Part shown: positions 48,501 through 60,349 of the stretch, piece after piece
Position numbering within the stretch: the stretch's first letter is position 1
Layout of the letters: each line of letters starts with the position of its first letter
Assembly: GCA_963573305.1 (NCBI GenBank)
Contig: OY754329.1
Location: forward strand, 134,651,422 to 134,715,421
Source: Pyrrhosoma nymphula
Lineage: Eukaryota > Arthropoda > Insecta > Odonata > Coenagrionidae
DNA length: 64,000 bases
Direction: 5' to 3'
Notes under the pieces: model-generated
Told to the model about the DNA's origin: nothing
What the model saw: only the letters and a program-made list of their open reading frames with translations
The model's database searches: none
Made by a program: the position numbers and the translations under genes

Positions 48501-50470
48501 GAGCCGAGTGAACTTGAAAAACTTCCTCTTCAAGAAGTTCTCTGCAATTCAAGCGAAACACTGAGCAATGATCTGCTCCGCATGCAGCCACGCCCAAAAG
48601 CCATGTCAGTACCACTAAATCGCTTCGAAAGCTTGTTATGGGCAACTCCATGTAAAATCCTACAGTTGTTATCCTCATACTCTTATATGTCTTAAGTAGG
48701 TATATGCAATCTAATAGGTCTCGTAGAGAAATTAAGGCCCGGTTATATAAAATCTGGTTTGTGTCAACTGCAAATGACGTAGCCTCTCAATTAACTTGAT
48801 TTTAACTGAGAGTTTTTCATATGACATAAAACTGTCATTTGGTTGATGTGATCGTCATCGATGGGAGAAAGGTGATTCTATACCAAGAATACATTTGAAG
48901 AGTTACTCCATTACCAGAATTCAATAAAGTTCTTCAAGGTGCCGCATAGCATAGTTGGCCTATCCTGCAAAACCTGCATACGTTTACTTATAAATATCTC
49001 CTAAAATAATCAGCGTAGAGGATTATTTTAAGTATAAACAGTACGTCAAAAGCATATTCATCTTCAAATATCATTCAAGGCATGGAAGGATCCTCAGAGA
49101 TATTGACGCTCAACCCTCACGCTTTACCCTCTTACGCAAGCATGTGTCACAATGACTCCCGACATCAAGATCCTCGACAGCCAATGAAAAAAGTATGACA
49201 ATACAACTCCGGAAAAGACAGATGAAAAAAATAATACGACACGAACCCACGGGTGACATGCGCATTGGGTACCCCCACCCAAAAGCAAGATCATCAACGA
49301 GACACGCATGAGCACATCGGAGGTCGAACTCACGTGGGGCACACTACCTGAGAATCATCTAGGGTCGGGACACCTAACTGTGTTCCGACGATGGGTTGCG
49401 AGGTGGATGCTAGCGTCCATTATCTGCCGACAAAGGCGGTATCCCAGGACGCACAGACAACCGTTCATCGCTGCGGCCTCTCGCGGATCGGATTAAGCGG
49501 ATCTCTGGGAGTCGGGATAGCGAGGATCCGGAGCTCTCCGTCCAAGAAGGCTTAACGGAGGGCGGTGGCCGGCCAACCTTTATCTCCTCAGTCTACCAGA
49601 AGATCGAATGGAAAGGAGACGGAATAACCCGTCTACAATGCCTCCTACGGAAGGACTCAAAGTCCCATCTCGCATGTCTTTCTTCGTCCGCTCACGGTGT
49701 GATTTTATTCTTCCTGCACGGATCGACACCTCAGAGCGGAAGGTAAGGTATTAGGATAAGTGTGAAAGGTAAGGATGGAATAGAGAAGTATGGTGCATAG
49801 AATGATGGCTTACGGTCCTGAGGGCCTATTTTTTTTAATCCCGGAAATGACAGACATGTTATATTAGAACAATAAGCCCTAGCTGGGTTCTATGTAGAGA
49901 GCAATTCAAGTTTTCGGTGCTCTACTTGATACGTGACTGACATTCGCGCTGGAATGATATGATACGTTGAAGATAGGGTGTTTGATTGGCTGGGGAAATC
50001 TTATTATTGCAATAAAGGAAGCGTGGAGGGAAATCCAGCGCCGGAATTAGCCTTCTCTTAACGACATTTACCTCGGGGTTCACAGTTTGATGCTCCTTAC
50101 TACGCGACGGCCTGAATACTAACCTTGAAGTGCCATCCTTAAGGTGTTAGACCGCGGGAAACGTTTTTGTTATATGAATGAAATAGTGTTCCGCTGTCTC
50201 CTTTAGATTTACAGGTATTCTGCCGTGTCTTAGTTGTGGTCTTGAATCGCGCGAAATTAATAAAGGAGTATCAAAACCTTTCCATCTAATCGACTATTTT
50301 TGTTTATTTTAACTGATTGTGAGTAGTTGAATCTCCTAAAGCTGCAAAGAGGCCTAATAATTCCAGTCAGAGACAGGATCAAAATCGCTTTCTTAAAAGC
50401 TTTAGAGGAGTTTTTATCTTTCTTTCATTTCACGAGTTATTTTATACGTGATATTTTATCTCGAGGTGAA
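42530..50470. other. Long stretch without a recognisable gene
   Basis: GC-richer patches at 43250-43790, 47490-47720 and 49240-49750 lie in AT-rich DNA. Short open frames occur on both strands in these patches, none with a domain or motif I recognise. No TIR, SINE box or LINE motif was found. Confidence 0.5.
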
Positions 50471-50479
50471 GGTACTGTC

Positions 50480-51057
50480 TCATTCAATGCGATATAACCT
50501 TCATCATCATTAATCATTCAATACTAAGACTGATCGAGACCAGCACTGCATTCAATTAAGTCCCCTGATAACTCCTTCATGCCCTTGTAGCTCTTATGTT
50601 TCATAACACGGTTAATTAACTATGGACTTTCGTTCAGTTTTCCCCCTGGTGCACTCCCTTCTATTGTGTTCCTTACAAATTCGTTCTTCCTCGAAGTGTG
50701 ACCCATAATCTGGACCTTGTCTTCCTGATACTACTCCAGATGGTTTTCTTATCATCCATTCTTTTTTACATTTCCTCGTCTCTTATCTTATCCGTCCATT
50801 TGATCATCAGCATCTGCCTCCAGCACCAAGTTTCGAAAGCTTTTATTTTCTTCTGTTCCGACTTGCCAACGGTCCATGTCTTTGAGTCATCTAGCTCAAC
50901 ACTCCACACGAACTATTTACTGTTCTGCTTCCTTATTGGTGTTCCTATTTACTTTGAACGCAACAGTTATTTTTTCATAATGAATGTTTCTTTGGTCATT
51001 TTTTTCTTGATCACCGTTGAACTCCTTCCATCACACGCCATGCAATTTCTAAGGTAG
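50480..51057 (-). mobile_element. LINE endonuclease/RT C-terminal fragment (copy C)
   Basis: On the minus strand one frame with several stops reads KKKMTKETFIMKK, later VWSVELDDSKTWTVGKSEQK, KIKAFETWCWRQMLMIKWTD, KIRDEEM, KRMDDKKTIWSSIRKTRSRL and WVTLRGRTNL, then degenerates. This is the segment after the RT core that in the family has the ETWT, EAFEMWCWRRML and KWTD blocks. It therefore lies N-terminal to copies A and B and overlaps their start (RxRxWxGHxLR appears here as RSRLWVTLRG). The minus-strand 3' end closes with TGATGATGAAGG near 50500, a short tail repeat. The element is 5'-truncated and inactive. The family assignment is firm; the clade name is not. Confidence 0.8.
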
Positions 51058-53334
51058 ATGGACTTTACTTTTTATCGCACCACTCATTGTAGCGTATTGC
51101 TATAAGGTATAACCTTAGCACGTCTAATTTCTGGTTGTAGAAATATTTAGTCATAAAATCAATAGTTATGACATTCATAACGTTGCCAAACTCGTTAAAA
51201 ATTTGGGTAGCAGGAAATATTGCTTTTGTAATTTATAGCTATTACTTCGAACCAGATAGTTATTACTTCGATAATTTCGTTAATTTTCTCACCGCTGGTT
51301 GCAATCCATGCATTGGGTAACTTGTGCACATTAAAAGTAGTGACCGTGAATAAATTAACTCGTTGATCGCACAGTGACTCCTCTATCAAGTAATTACAGC
51401 TTCGAACAGTTCATTATAGATCCGCCGTCTTGGTCACTTATGAAGCTCTTGAGTTAACAACATCTGTCCTGTCCAATAAGTTATTATCAAACCATTTATG
51501 GAGCCGATAAATTTATCGAACGTTTCTTCAATGCATATTGAACGAATGCCTTGACCTATAGGTCTCATGACTCTATTGAATACACATGTACTATGTTTTC
51601 TGCAACCGGTAATAATACAAGTTATTATACCACTGCCTTTTTTCCAGTGCCGACACGCGTATTCTTCCATCAAACTAGTGGGAAGAGAATAGGCGTGTTA
51701 GATGGAAGAGATAGGTTCCAAGGTGGGCGGAGAAGAATGGAAAACATCTGAAGATCGAGGTGACGAAGGCCGAGGTCGCGCCACGGCGGCCGAACAACGC
51801 TCAGCATCCGCACGGCGCCGACACGACGTCTGACGTCACCCCTGGTTACGCTCCGAGTGAGTCTGCCAGAAGATGAGATGATGATGATGGGAGGATGATG
51901 ACGAGGACGTCGACGAACGTGATTAGTGGCCGCATCGGGGAAATAAGACGGTGAGTAGCATTGCCGAGGTGTTTCCCTGGAGAGTGAGCGCTTGTATTGT
52001 GCAAGGCAGTAAATAAGCGGCGCCAATCTCTTGGCGTTCGATCAAACCGCGCTCGTTTCAACTTTTCCATATTGTCGTCAGCTAATCGCGCGTTTAAGTG
52101 AGTACGATTAAAAAAGAAGAGAGACAAACAAACTGCAAGTAAGGAGGAGAAAGATTTGTATGAACATATTTATGTCTTGTCGCAGATCGATTTCTTTGTA
52201 CGCTTTGCGATTATCTAGTAGAAAGCTTTGAATTGGTTGATGGGGTAATTGCACGCGGTGGCGCTCGGTAGAAGGCGAAGTGACGCCACTAGATTGTATG
52301 TACATCATTTTAAGAATTCAGAAAAAAAAATTCTCAGCTACACATGAAGTCGGGGGGCTCTGACATTATCAATATAAACTTTAACAAATTGAAAAGCGCA
52401 TGTCTTGACAATACCACACAACTAAGTGTATCGTGTGTGGAAGATTTTATTGACATTCTAAACAAAATTGACTGGTATATACCATGTAGACCTGCGTGTA
52501 GAGGATGAGTAAAAACAAGTAGGTTCATATGCGTATTTAAAATTATACTTAGCTAGAAACGCATATTCACAGCACTCATGTTAGCCATACATAGCCTGGT
52601 AATGACTACACTCGGCCGAGCATGTAATTTGATCAGTAAGAGCATGGAAAAGAGCACTGCAAGGGTGTACCTGTTTTCGCAAGCTAAGGTAATTGCCTCT
52701 CTCGAAATGGATTACGCGTAAGTTTTTCATAGGACGGGAGTCAACCTCATGAAGAAAATACTCAACATGATATAATTTGTGAGGAGCACGAATAGAAAAT
52801 AGAAGCTCTGACAACGATAAATAATTAATTGTTTAATAAGCTACCTGTTTTGTAACGGAGTGAAACAAAACAAGATCGAGGGAAAACTCCACTTGCAAAA
52901 TAATTACGTCTGGAATTATTTCATTTCCCGAGATGGAAGGTCATCCAAAGATCGAAGAAAATGGAGAATAATAGCCCAAAGAAGTGCGAACGCAAAGAAG
53001 GGTTTCCAACTTAAGTGGTCCTCTAAAAGGGTAAACAACACGAACCACTTTACGAAAATATGGTACTCACGTTTTTGCGAGTAGGACGCGAGAAAAGACT
53101 GGAAACCACGGAAGCATGGTTTTAATGGAGAATGGAGAAGTTTATGTGGACAAGTGCCCCGTAATACAAAAGTAGCACGAAAAAATACGAAAAATATACT
53201 TTAAGCAACTGTTTCTGGCCTAACTTTGTAAAACCATGTCATGATTTATAAAAACAATAGCTTAGTAAGAATTATCCACATTGCAATTCAATACCGACCA
53301 TGGTATTGGAACTTCATAGCGATTATCAAGGCTT

Positions 53335-53387
53335 GGTAATGGCAATGAATTGTTGAAACGTTGTTGATGGCGATGAATTGCTGAAAC
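53335..53387. repeat. 28-bp imperfect tandem duplication
   Basis: GGTAATGGCAATGAATTGTT (53335) and GTTGATGGCGATGAATTGCT (53363) are two diverged units, both followed by GAAAC. The inverted 9-mers CGACCATGG and CCATGGTCG flank the pair. Confidence 0.6.
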
Positions 53388-56300
53388 CATGGTCGACATT
53401 AAATTTTAGTGCTAATAGTACTAAGATATTGTTTTTAGTGAAATATATTTTCCATACTCCGACCAATACTTTAAATTGGACACAGAATGGCAAATATACA
53501 TACGAAGAAAAACTTAAGAGATTGAATAATCAGAACTACGTGGTTATTATAAGAATCACCTAGAGTAGATAGGTTATATAATTTAAAAACAAATAATATT
53601 CTAACAAAAAAAAAAAAACATGTATGTAGAAAAATGGACGTTATTTTAAATTTAATGAGATTATCCTATAAAATAAATAGCGCAACGGGTGGAGAGGATG
53701 GAAGGGTTGGATTGGACTAAGTACTTGAGATAAATAAATAAAGGGAATTTAAGAGAGGAGAGGAGTAGCTGTCCGAAGCAAAACTTCAGGTAACTGATAA
53801 ATGATCAACGAGTGGTAGCGTATGATTGAGCTGGGAAATTTGTCCACAGTGAAGAGATTTTCGCTAGGAAACAAGGAGAGGGATACAGGTTCGACGTAGT
53901 TAAACACACGATCTCACTCAAGCTTTTTTCCCCATAAAGTTTGAGAAAGAACAGCGAGAGTAAATTGACCTTCTTAATAGAAGCACCTCCGTCCGACACA
54001 CTATAAGAAACCGGGCAGCGGGTAAATTTGAATCGGATGCTCCGACGCCTACCTCAACGCCTTTGTTTTACTCCCCCTTAGCAACGACGAGTGAGTTGAA
54101 TGCAGTGCAAAGTGGAAGAAAACACGGAAGGCAAAGTAAAGAAGGAATGGAGGTTCAGTGAAAAAGTGTTCTTCCCGAGCCTACTGGTACTTAAATTGCT
54201 TCAATCCCACGAACGCAATGCACCGTTTAGTAGCGTCTCCGTCTGCCAACTACTCCCCCATCCTCTCAATTAGGCAAGAGCGGCGAGCATTCGCGCGAGT
54301 TTATCGACTAGGATTTACACACTCCTTAATTCTCTTCTCCAATGTAAGACACCCACCCTATCTAGCTATCTTTCCTTCATCTCTCTTTCTTTTAATGCTC
54401 ACGTTTCTCTTATTTTTCTAGCCTTCAGAATCCTTTCTCTCTCTCTAACTCTCCTCAAGAAATCATAGAAAGGTGAGCACCTACAATCTCTGTCTCCGTT
54501 TCCAGAAAGAAAGGCATTAGCACTTGCAAATTCAATACCCAGTCTTTCTCTTTAATCTCCCACTCTCACACTCTTAAGCTCGATTATTTTCCAGAAATAA
54601 AATAAAAAAAGAATTTAAGGAACTGCGCCCCGAGTGAAGTTAATGCAATAATGGACTCGATTCACCCTTTTTCTTCTTCTCCAGATGAGAGAGGCCTAAT
54701 TTTTATCCCATTTCGGATCCCATCTAGCATTTTCACACGAGTGCACCCAATTATTCCCAGCTTTGCTTAGCTTCCGAGGTAATTCGAAATTTGATTAGAA
54801 ATTTTCCACGCTGAGCCGCCACACGTCTCAGTAGAACACGGCTCTCTCACTTGGAAGCATATGGTAATGACTGCCACTTTCAGTAACGGATGGATAGAAA
54901 TACTAATAACAACGATATTTCTCCGGTTTGCTAGCTATAAAATGTTCAAAAAGCAACCACGAGTTTTACCAAAAAAATACCTTAGTTTCTCCTTTAATTA
55001 TTTTATTCGTACATTACACAAGAGACATATAGCAGCTTAATATTTCATGATAGGTGCTGTTCAAATAGCATTAATGCAATGAATTTGGGATTCATAAGGA
55101 GAACTCCTGATTGTGACTCAAATTGAAAATTGATTCAGTAACTAACTAAAGTAAAGCTAGCAACTTCAGTAAAGACTTCAAAAAAAAAACAGTAACTTCA
55201 GGCTTAAATAAATGCACCAAGTTGAATCGTTGAATAGATTCATGTATAAATCTGCATGAATATCATCAAATGAATTTCTAATCAGAAGTACTTTGGCCCT
55301 CATTTATAAGTTACTCCATTGACGAAGAACACATGACTTATGAAAGAGTCGAGGTATTTCAAAGCGGGATATGTTTGGCGTCATTATAAAAACAGACCTA
55401 TGTTCTCCTTATTTTAACCCGATATTTTATTTGATTACAACATTTGCAAACTAACTTTAAGAAATTCACTCAAAATCCCAAAGACATCGTAAGACTAGGG
55501 CCTGATAATACTAAATCCTGTGGTCATTTAAACCATAAATTCATATTGCGCATTAACTCAGCATTCTTAGATATTCTTTAGTAAAAATTGGATATATTAC
55601 TAACAAAAATCAGTAAACGACTTGCCTCTTTAATGGAAAATATAATAGTTTCATTGCTGGATAGGAATTCTGTTGAGGATGAAAGGCAACAAACTGTTAA
55701 CCTTGATATGACGAGAAATAAAATATAAGTATTCGTACTTAAGAAGCCGTTCTATGGCCTGTCACGTAACTCTAAATGACTGAGTAGGGTGATGAAGATT
55801 GAAAAAGATACAAGTACTCAAAGCAATCTCAGGTGCACACTCCTTACAAACCCATCTGACGCTTCTTCACCAATACTGAGTCTCCCGGCCACCCTATCTT
55901 GCGTCACACGCCAATTGCTTCGGAGAAACTCCGCCCTCACCTCCGTACTCCAATCTTCCTCCTTGGGAATCGATTTCCGTATCTTCTACCCACTTACGCA
56001 GCCAATTGGGATGGATTTTTTTTCATCCCATTCATTCATTAAAGACACGCCTTTCACCAGGGTGAAATCACTGAAGCGAGCTGAAATTATGCGATCGTGT
56101 ATATATATATTCCCATTTGGCAATGTACTCCAGCAAATTTACTCGCGGAAACATCCTCTTGAATCCTCGAATAAGAGGGAAGAATGAGATGCTTTCATTC
56201 CTCGTCAGAGGATAACTTGATACGCTTCGGTGAGCGATAAATCCAATAAAACTGTATTTACGAATATTAACAAATAAAAGTAAAGATTAATTGAAACTCC

Positions 56301-57489
56301 TTCGTCTCTTGCCTTGCACTGATTACGTCATAGAAAGGATAGATACCCTCTGCTTCGACTTCTGCTACAAACATCATTTTTATAGAATGCCTCAGAAACT
56401 TCCGGCACCAGAATATGAAGTTGGTAACGTATCTAGTGACTGAAGAATGCGAATTTATTCATGCTGCCTTCTGAAGAATTGATTCATATTTCCAGGTGGC
56501 ATTTTTTAGAAGTAATAATGAATTTTTGCCGAGAGAAATGTTTACAGCCAAATTTTCACCAAACTAGCAAAAATGTTTCAAAATAACAATTCAAATATAG
56601 AGATGAAGACTCAAAATAATGAATAGCTGGGGAGTTGACGTACATAACTTCGAAGCAAGTGAGTAGTTCAACTGTAAAAAATGAGGATTCCAAGAACTCA
56701 TAACATTCATTTTGTCGACAAGAGCGCAAAAAACGACACTCCCATTTAGACCATATTCCACAGGAAATTACCTAGAAATCTGATTCGGTCCATCACGGCA
56801 GGCCTGCTTTTCTCCTCACGGATTCCTAGAAAAATTGATTGAAGAGCCTACCCTCATTCCGTCCCGCTGACTACTAGAACCAACAAGAAGTGTGTTCCCG
56901 ACTTATTCCGACCTCCCCGAAAACTACGAAATGCATTCCCGGAACGAAGGCTTCTTTCTCTGCCCTCCCTAACACGATCGCGATATCAACTGCGAACACG
57001 GGGTCCTATCATGTCCTCCCTTTTTATATTTCTTTCGCCCAACGTTCCGTTCCCTCTCTCGATTAGGGCGAGCAGGCAAAATAAACAAGCACACACAAAC
57101 GTGCTCCGTCCTTTGGAATCCGATCTACCGCGGACAATGCGATGTAACGACGCATTGAATAGGACGTGAGACGCTTGTTAAATAGGATCTTGGTAAGATT
57201 AACGATCTTGGATTGTAAAAGCGCATCAATATAAGTAGGGCTCAGTGTCAAAGTCTCTTAAGTCCATTTTTACATTTCTTAACTAGCGGCTGTTAAGGAT
57301 GGCTGGAGTCGTATTTTTTATGTGCAAGATGGAATCAAGACCAAATTTTGAACATTTAACACTTCAGGCTGCGGTTCTTGGGTACAGCTGAAATACGGGA
57401 AAAATATATGAAACTTCAACCATGTTTTCCTGAAAATTTTCTTCGATGGGCTTAGTCCACTTTAGCCATGAGCCCTTCATATATTTATA

Positions 57490-57515
57490 CCATTACCATG
57501 GTACAATGGTAATGG
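57490..57515. repeat. 26-bp near-perfect palindrome
   Basis: CCATTACCATGGTACAATGG (first 20 bases) and its reverse complement differ only around the centre. The arms are CCATTACCAT and its complement. Confidence 0.6.
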
Positions 57516-59999
57516 CCCAAGAGCCATTTGTACCTTAACATAAAAGAAATCCAATAAGTGAAACTAATTTGTCAGATGTACAGAAAATACATTAGTAGAA
57601 GTATCCCATGAGTAAACCGATATAAGGAATATATTTATATTTCCGAGGAAGAAAGATACCAGAAAAATTACGAAAGCATCATGAAATAAAAGAATATTAA
57701 CAGTTAAACGAGATACGAAGCGGAAAAAGGGGGTATTCTTCAGTTTGTGAGTGAATTCAATCGCCTAAACACGGGAATGCCTGTTGTAGACTGCTTTTCT
57801 GTGATCCTGAAGGTGGTAAGTGAGAGGCATCTGTTTTCCCGATGCATGCCTTGCCGCATTTACACATCACCCCGTTAACGGCTTATTGTCTCATTGTTTT
57901 GACTAACTAGGTCGCGATCAACGTTAACGATGTTGCTACACAACTAAGAGCATTGAATATTTAAAAGTAACAGAAAATTGAAGCCTCAGACTTTTTTCGT
58001 GAATGAAGGAAGGTGCAACGTATGTACCTAAGAGAGATCTCATGCGGAAAAATAGTGCAACTCTAGGGAAAGGGCATTTGGAGTGTGTAACTGATCCATC
58101 AAAACCAACCCCAATCGGTAGAACACTGAATAAAAATTCCTATTCCTTCCCTTCCTCGGATGATGCATTTTGGTATACATTTCTCCTCTTTCCATTTTAC
58201 CTTCTAAATTTTTCCGACCTTGGTCTCAAATGCATCTGAATCGATATCGTTTATGTGATATTAACATTCCTACTTTCATATCACCAATTTTTGATAAATG
58301 TACGATGGAGTTGAATATAGGTCAATTTTTTATTATTCTACAACTCTTCAATAATAGTAATGTAAACTCGAAAAGTAGAATGAGTAGTTGAGATGTGGCT
58401 CACAAAATACTTTTCCGTATGAAGATGCATTAAAATCGATGAATCACACATTATTCTAATCTTCAATTTGACAAGAAGCAATGTGGTACTCAATTTCAAC
58501 CCATAGCACACTCGAGGGGATGAGTACACAAACGCCCTGCACCCTTTAATACAGTTCCACTCTCAATCTGCTCTCAATCCCAGCGATAAGCTCGCACACG
58601 CACAAAAGAATATATACATACGTATTATATACACACATGCGTGCCCTTCACCACGAAGCGTATTCCACTGAGTGTGCGTATGTCCGTGAAACGGGAGAAG
58701 CCGGACGGACCGTTCTTTTTTATCTTCTGTGCACACACACACGCATTCCCCATCCTCCTGCAGCGAATATCCCCTCAGGGGACAAAAAACCACGAAGTCC
58801 ATAGATACCCTGCCGAGACCTCATCCACATATTTTTTCCCTGCCAGCAAATACGAGCCACTACCTCGAATTATGGTTCTCCAAACTCGGGATCTTTTCAA
58901 ACACACAAAAAAATAAGAAATCTGGGATGCGGGTACGTGACGCACTTCGAAGCTAAGGGAACGGGATACACACATCTTGATTGATACTCCAACGAATCTC
59001 TCCGCACAAGGCATTCTTCCTCCCTTCAGTCAAAATAGCAGATATATCCTCCTCCCTGAAGATAGATAGCTGGATTCCCATAAAAGTGATAGCTTTTATT
59101 TCCCTTTCCAAACCACTAGAGATCTTTGCCAAAAGAAAAAAAAACTGCCCTCCCTAAGCTTTGATGCGGAAGATCATGATGGAGGGCTAGGAAGAATCTA
59201 CACCGTGACCAAAAGAGAAAGGAGAAAATGAGAAGGAACAGTATGCTCGCATGGAAAATGATAATGATTTAAGAGTCTTCGTGATTTAAACCATTCTGCA
59301 ACAAACGGAAGTACCGTGAAAAACAGAGCAAAAGTTGTTGATTTCCCTCAAACTCAAAGACTTAAACATTACAGCTGTTGAATCAAAATGAAAAGGAGGC
59401 CTCGCCACTATGATCACGAATCAGAAGTTAAACTCTTTTTTTCAAATCCAACACATCATATAACTCCCAAACCACATTCGTTTAAAAGGATAAATGTCTG
59501 TAAATATAGCAAAATCATCTTCCAAACATATTCTCCGATATTCTTTTGGAGAAAAATATAAAATTAAACGAGACAACTGTGCGCACAAAGACCAAACTAA
59601 CATGACAGCATTGCGCAAGACTAAGCCATTGTGGATATGACAAAGCAAGAAATAAAAAATGGATTAAGTTGAGCATACAATTAGTAATAAAATAAACGCG
59701 GAAATAAGACTAACAGAAAGTAAACATTTCCTGTTTACTCTTAAACTGATTTTCCTGGAAGGTAGATAGAATTGAATGACACGCTCAATACAGAAATGCA
59801 CGCTATGATTGCACGCTATTGATCTTATGATAGCACCTTGAGCGTTCTCGGAAATTCATAATCACATAGCTTACTTGTCTTCCTTGTACGTTAAAAAGGC
59901 TTGTATCACAACACATTTGTACTTTATGCGTATGGCTGAAGAACGTAACGGAGTTATGCTTAAATATATCGGTTTTTGTCAACTCGGTCCTACTCAAAA

Positions 60000-60345
60000 T
60001 CCGAGAGACCTCTGAATTTTTTATCTCTCCCTCTTACTCCGTCCGTCGGATGGGACGTTAAATTTCAGACCTCTTACCTCATTTCTTTAAGTGTAGGCCA
60101 ACACTGGTTTGGTTGGTTTGTTGGTTTCTTCCTGCCCTTCCTCCACCCTTAGATTAATCCTACCTGTACCGCCAAATATTTCATTCCTGATACATAACTG
60201 TAAGTCACCACATTCATTATTAAGACTTCCTACACCTTTACAAGAAATCGCAAGCAGTACAAGGACAGGAATTGAACCATCCTAGCCGTAAAAATGTGTT
60301 TCTCACACGCCGCAATGTTTAGCAAATTATGCTATATTTTGGCTG
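60000..60345 (-). repeat. tRNA-derived SINE, family 3 with long body
   Basis: The minus strand starts with an A-box-like TAGCATAATTTGCT (60321-60334) and B box GGTTCAATTCC (60268-60278). A body of about 250 bases ends with TTTAACGTCCCATCCGACGG and ACGGAGTAAGAGGGAG near 60030. A similar body phrase, ACGTCCCATCCGACATACGG, occurs on the plus strand at 23.79 kb, which supports a dispersed family. The body limits are approximate. Confidence 0.58.
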
Positions 60346-60349
60346 TCAC

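Larger units (their letters stand above)
51060..59995. other. Long stretch without a recognisable gene
   Basis: 51690-52080 is GC-rich with a GAT-rich patch at 51875-51905. 54000-54450, 55830-56180 and 58560-58900 have higher GC or CT content, and CA- and TA-type microsatellites lie at 58605-58640, 58725-58745 and 56098-56110. A poly-A run is near 53607-53619. No family similarity is seen. Confidence 0.5.

Noticed and set aside
55789..56187. 132-codon plus-strand frame
   Set aside because: Serine- and leucine-rich product from a CT-rich patch with no motif or family signal.
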